DNA of 64,000 nucleotides from Pohlia nutans (taxonomy: Eukaryota; Streptophyta; Bryopsida; Bryales; Mniaceae): NCBI GenBank assembly GCA_022496805.1, contig CM040101.1, forward strand, positions 3,412,501 to 3,476,500. The letters run 5' to 3'. A model generated the notes under the pieces. The model had not been told where the DNA came from and did not search any database. It was given only the letters and a program-made list of their open reading frames with translations. Below, in pieces: positions 60,419 to 64,000 of the stretch. Within the stretch, counting starts at the first letter, position 1, and each line of letters opens with the position of its first letter. Made by a program: the position numbers and the translations under genes.

Positions 60419-62841
60419 TCTGCAACGATTGGTGGCTGACTGTCAAGGTCCGCTTGCGCCTCCTTGTCAAGATCTTCATCACTCCCGAGATGAATTTTGT
60501 CCCGAAGATCGAAAGTCCCCGATGCTCGCATCTTCTTAAAGTCTGGGCGAGCTGGCGAAGGCTCCATATCAAATAGATGATTGCCTAAGAGGTCTTTGAG
60601 ATGACCCATCAGCGAATCAGGGAACACATTTAAGGAGCCTCTCTGTGCTGTGCTCATAAGATGAGACTTGAGTGCCGGTACAATGGGTATCCATTTGTGT
60701 CTTTCCGGCTTCTGTAGAGGAAGGTCTCTAATAGTGATTGCGATAATGGGCAAAATCACGCAATGACTGCCACCGTTACTATCCTGCAGCCACTTATAGT
60801 ACCATGTAGCATCATCCCAAGTGCGTATGGGATTGTATAGATTATTTTTGTTAATGATAACCTTTCGAAGCGATAAGGATGCTTTATTAACAAGGGCCAG
60901 TTTGGCTTCCTCCGCTGTCCAGGAAGATTGGATTTCTAAGACAGTAAATTGTCTCATGGCCACTGGATGTTTCAAGGGCGAGTCCGCTTCTGAGAGAATA
61001 CGGAAAGCTGATGAGTTCTGAACTTCTTCTGTACACGTCAACAAGATGGGGAATATTCTGCCTCTCATAATGTTGGTATCCAGGACTGGAGATAAATCCG
61101 CTGCCTCCCAAAATTGCTTCGGAATGACTGATGTACGATGGCCCCGTTTTTGGGGTTGAGAAAGAGGGATAGTATCTTCAACCTCTTTTTGGGTGTTCTT
61201 CGAAACGTCCGGTACGGCTCTCCAGATCAAAGAGAAAGTATTCCCCTGGTCGATCTGCTCCTTTCCTTTCTCCACTCTGGTCGACGAGGATTTGATATCT
61301 TTTCTCTTTATAGGAGTACGAGGAGGGACTTTACTTCCCTCAGCTCCCTGATCAAAGGAACCGAACGTAAATGGAGCTGAGGCGGCATTACAGGGAACAC
61401 CAAGGCGAGGGAACTCTACCTCTGGATTGGTGTTGTAAACAAGGGAGGGTACTGGATCACGTGACACCTCCTGATTTGTTCCCATTGGAATTCCTGAGTC
61501 CGGGGTACCCTGTGGCTTTTGAGGGATCAGAGCCGACAGGGGTGTATCTTGAATCCTAGTATTATCGTTTGGATAGACTCTCGAAGATGAGGATTGAGTC
61601 TGACTCTTTCCTTGCTGAAGTATCTTCTCAGGAACAGACTGTCTCTTCTGAGGAGTAGACTCTACCTCTTCAGAGTTCACTTTCTTGCTATCTTTATTCG
61701 TTGTGACCTGAGGATGATGCGACGCTCCCAGTTGGGAGGTTGGCTTATTACGGGGGTCACGGACCCTGTAGTACTGGCCTGGATGGACCGATCTAGACTC
61801 CCTACGGGGTACTGGATAAGTGTTACGATGAGGGGACTTCGATCTTGGATCCACCGGAGGTGGTGGAACTCTGTCTTGACGAGTTCTACCGTTCGATCTC
61901 CCTCTGGGATGCGCGTCAGTGGGAGATCTGTAATCACCTCAGCCTTCACGCTTTTGTGGAACAGAAGGTGGGTGTGACTGACCACCTGGGGTTCTTTTGG
62001 ACTCTCTAACGATCTCATGACAATTCTTGGAATTATGTCCGAGTTTGTTGCATCTAGCGCACTGGTTTGGGTGTCCAGTCACTAGAATCTTATGTTCAGT
62101 GAAAGAACCCGGGGAGTCGCCCCTAATACGAACGCGCTCTGGAATTTGAGTGGAATCTTTAACAAGAACCTTAACCCTCAACCCTGCAGTTTTACCGATA
62201 AAAGAGAGAGAGTCCTCAAAGAAAAGAACCTTTCCGTACTTACTGCCTAGAATCGTAATACATGCCTCATTGCGATAAGGAAGGGCTAGACCCAAGAACT
62301 GTAACCAGACCGGGTGCTCTAACGACAACGATGAAGCGGGATTTTCAGGCGAGAAGTTGGGATTCCACGGGGAAAAAGGTACCTCCCTACCCTCGAAAGA
62401 GAAGGCTCTAGAAAGAGCATGCTGCGCGCCTTCTTCCGTATGAAATGCGACCTCGAAGAATCCATTTCCTATTAGTGCACAGGTTCTAAACGAACCGTGA
62501 AGATGAGACTTCGCCCACTCACGAAGAGCAGGAAAACCCGGGCTAGGGCCAGGTAACTGACCAAGAACAGTGAGACAAGTAGCTGCAGACCGACAAGAAT
62601 CGAAGACCGCTAATTCTTGGGACGAAAGAACAAGTTCAGGTACCTCCTCGCAATTTGACTGTGCTGCAACGCTTGTCGGGACATTCCCCTGACGAGCTGA
62701 TTGCGCGTGCGTCCGACCGTCCATAGTAAGTTCTTGAAATGCGGAAATATCCATGCCCCCTTCTGCGCGTGCGACCGCACCTGACCCCTCCTTAATGGCC
62801 GCTGACATACGCGAACCACCCGCAGGACCCAACAGTGCCAT
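60415..62841 (-). pseudogene. LINE ORF1: nucleic-acid-binding protein with CCHC knuckle
   Basis: A frame of 808 codons from ATG at 62841, broken once by TGA at 61939-61941 (codon 301). CGA to TGA by cytosine deamination is the simplest origin. The part before the stop contains a DUF4283-like region (about 75-250, including PVWLQFLGLALPYRNEACI) and a zinc knuckle CARCNKLGHNSKNC (C-x2-C-x4-H-x4-C, about 260-274). The later part starts basic and Ser/Pro-rich and ends in a folded-looking stretch of unknown type. ORF1 proteins coat LINE RNA. Its stop codon overlaps the ORF2 start as ATGA. An earlier non-ATG start is possible but not needed. Confidence 0.85.
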
Positions 62842-62982
62842 CTCCCTGATGCGAAAAAAGGACAAAGAAACCGCAAGAAAAGAAAGAACCAAGAAAGAAG
62901 GCGCTAAGAACCCCTTTCTGTAAGACGACTGCAAAAGAGATGCTAAACTTAGACCCAAAGAACGCTAAAAACGACAAAAGAA

Positions 62983-63024
62983 GCTATGCCGCCATAGCCG
63001 GCTTCTTGGAGCCCTTACGGGCCA
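62983..63024 (-). other. Short upstream ORF in the LINE leader
   Basis: ATG at 63024 opens 13 codons (MARKGSKKPAMAA, then TAG) about 14 nt from the LINE 5' end, ahead of ORF1. Such a frame could lower ORF1 translation. No homology is claimed. Confidence 0.4.
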
Positions 63025-63037
63025 TCTAGACTATCAT

Positions 63038-63061
63038 ATCATACCACTAGACCAAATACCC
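63038..63061 (-). pseudogene. tRNA-Pro(AGG), displaced 5' part
   Basis: Minus strand reads GGGTATT (acceptor), T, then GGTCTAGTGGTATGAT (D arm and A box; this is the LINE target duplication, 5' copy, 63038-63053), after which the LINE begins. Joined to 55403-55357 it makes a 71-nt tRNA-Pro with all four stems paired, so the gene was probably functional before insertion. Confidence 0.85.
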
Positions 63062-63173
63062 AAAGCTCATTGACTCAATGCAAGGCTACTCCAAAATTTC
63101 TGGATCACTGCATGTTTGTTGATAATTGTACCAAAGCCTAATCAGATTGAATGTTAATTATTCTACGTGCTCT
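63062..63173. other. Upstream flank of the interrupted tRNA
   Basis: Short unique sequence; nothing further recognised. Confidence 0.4.
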
Positions 63174-63712
63174 TCAACCTCTACAGGACCAAGAAGCCTA
63201 AATTGAACATCATGTAGGGTTGATTGTCCTATTACCAACCACTTAAGCAATCTGACCTATATTTGGCAGTGGTAAATCCGGAAAAAAATTATGATCGCGT
63301 TCGAAATAGGATTTCATGAGGATTGCAAAAAATTGCAACTTATAATTTGCATTTCTCAATTTTATACAAAATTCCAAAGTGCAAAGTAACCTGTGACCCA
63401 AAACCGATCACATGCTCTAATGTACAAATGAGGTACATCTTCCCTTTGAAAATCTAGAAATTAGGCAAGAATCAGGGTGGTTGGTTTTGGGTACCTGGTT
63501 GGTAATAGGACAATCAACCCTATTTAAATCTTTTTTAGTAGGTCCTATGTAATTTTTCTTTTTAAAAAAAAATTATTTTTACCCACATATGCAATGTTTT
63601 TCCAATGATTCCAAGGATATAAAACTTGGTCCCATTTGAATTATATTTTCAAAATATGATCACTTGAATTTGTCATTTTAAAACCATGAATCCTTGGTCC
63701 TTTAGGGGTTAA
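63174..63712 (+). mobile_element. TTAA element, family E, interrupted
   Basis: Left end TCAACCTCTACAGGACCAAG (worn), right end CTTGGTCCTTTAGGGGTTAA (intact). The interior matches other family E copies but is interrupted by a TA-flanked MITE at 63217-63520. Confidence 0.7.
63217..63520. mobile_element. MITE nested in a family E element, TA target
   Basis: Terminal inverted repeats GGGTTGATTGTCCTATTACC and GGTAATAGGACAATCAACCC are perfect over 20 bp. Flanked by TA at 63215-63216 and 63521-63522, as expected of Tc1/mariner-type elements. Non-coding. Related ends occur at 47117-47511. Confidence 0.8.
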
Positions 63713-64000
63713 TGTGAGGAGGAAAACAAGGATTTTCTACATAAAATCCTAGGGACGGTTTTGTATTTTTAGGGAAAACCACTTTGAAAATTCATAGAAA
63801 TTACAAAATTTCTCAAATATAAATAAAAATGATTTCACTTGGATTCAACTCCACTAAGATTTACATTTCTTTCAAAAATTGTTACACACTTGATATGTCC
63901 TCCAAGATGTTCAAATTTCTTAATGGTTGGTAATAGGTACTTCCACCTTAAAAAAAATTGTAACACATGGGGTCTTGTCGTTCTATAATTGCTAGCTACA
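63713..64000. repeat. Dispersed repeat fragment, no gene
   Basis: Contains CACTTTGAAAATTCATAG and ACTTCCACCTTA, shared with 28010-28230 and 30585-30790. No coding sequence seen. Confidence 0.4.

Larger units (their letters stand above)
55420..63037 (-). mobile_element. LINE retrotransposon, about 7.6 kb, full-length looking
   Basis: Non-LTR retrotransposon of the plant L1-like type with two overlapping ORFs, bounded by the 16-bp target duplication. Order on the minus strand: a short 5' leader (63037-62842), ORF1 with DUF4283-like region and CCHC knuckle, ORF2 with AP endonuclease, reverse transcriptase and zf-RVT, then about 320 bp of 3' UTR. There is no poly(A) tail; the element ends GAATATGGGTTTTGA. 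Only three in-frame stops and no frameshift break the ORFs, so the insertion is young. GC is much higher than the host background. Confidence 0.92.

Noticed and set aside
60415..61854. A separate LINE protein of 479 residues
   Set aside because: It is in frame with ORF1 and separated by one TGA. The apparent start is a GTG, so it is the second half of ORF1.
63038..63061. A second, separate tRNA fragment
   Set aside because: It is the displaced 5' part of the tRNA-Pro interrupted by the LINE, because it shares the exact 16-bp duplication and pairs with the 3' acceptor strand.

Overview
The window reads as nuclear DNA of a streptophyte plant. Four spliced genes sit as small GC-richer islands in a very AT-rich, transposon-dominated background, all their introns are GT-AG, and their closest recognisable relatives are plant proteins (JMJ30/JMJD5, N-acetylglucosamine kinase, a DUF1997 protein with a transit-like N terminus). 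A gene encoding the WASH-complex subunit WASHC3/CCDC53 argues against a flowering plant, since WASH is usually described as missing there; a non-seed land plant or charophyte alga is my inference. No species can be named.

Layout. 1-13.4 kb: an old direct segmental duplication (about 270-5128 and 8780-13385) whose two copies carry different transposon insertions, with a coiled-coil ORF intact in copy 1 and broken in copy 2. 13.4-17.5 kb: repeats, including an inverted-repeat-bounded block holding a tandem array. 18.1-22.5 kb: JMJ30/JMJD5-like JmjC gene on the minus strand, seven exons, with Stowaway, CACTA-type and TTAA-type elements in its introns. 22.8-39.8 kb: no convincing gene; chains of short TTAA-flanked elements. 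39.9-43.4 kb: N-acetylglucosamine kinase, minus strand, seven exons. 44.4-46.8 kb: WASHC3-like gene and a second small ORF, plus strand, divergent from the kinase. 47-52 kb: repeats. 52.9-54.6 kb: two-exon DUF1997 gene bordered by Tourist-like MITEs. 55.4-63.0 kb: a 7.6-kb LINE on the minus strand inserted inside a tRNA-Pro(AGG) gene. 63.2-64 kb: more TTAA-type and TA-type elements.

Two things stand out. First, the LINE is flanked by an exact 16-bp target-site duplication that lies in the D arm of a tRNA-Pro whose stems are otherwise intact, and the last 9 bases of the LINE resemble the 5' acceptor strand that the insertion displaced, so a nearly complete tRNA gene is rebuilt at its 3' junction. 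This is the signature expected of a tRNA-targeting retrotransposon. Second, about twenty elements, of at least seven internally unrelated kinds, share the terminus TTAACCCCTAAA and its inverse. Comparison of empty and filled sites within the window shows that they insert at TTAA and duplicate it, the hallmark of piggyBac-type transposition.

The spliced gene models were built by hand. JMJ30 (1251 nt), kinase (1062 nt) and DUF1997 (699 nt) all sum to whole codons without a stop, which supports the splice sites. UTRs and promoters were not resolved.
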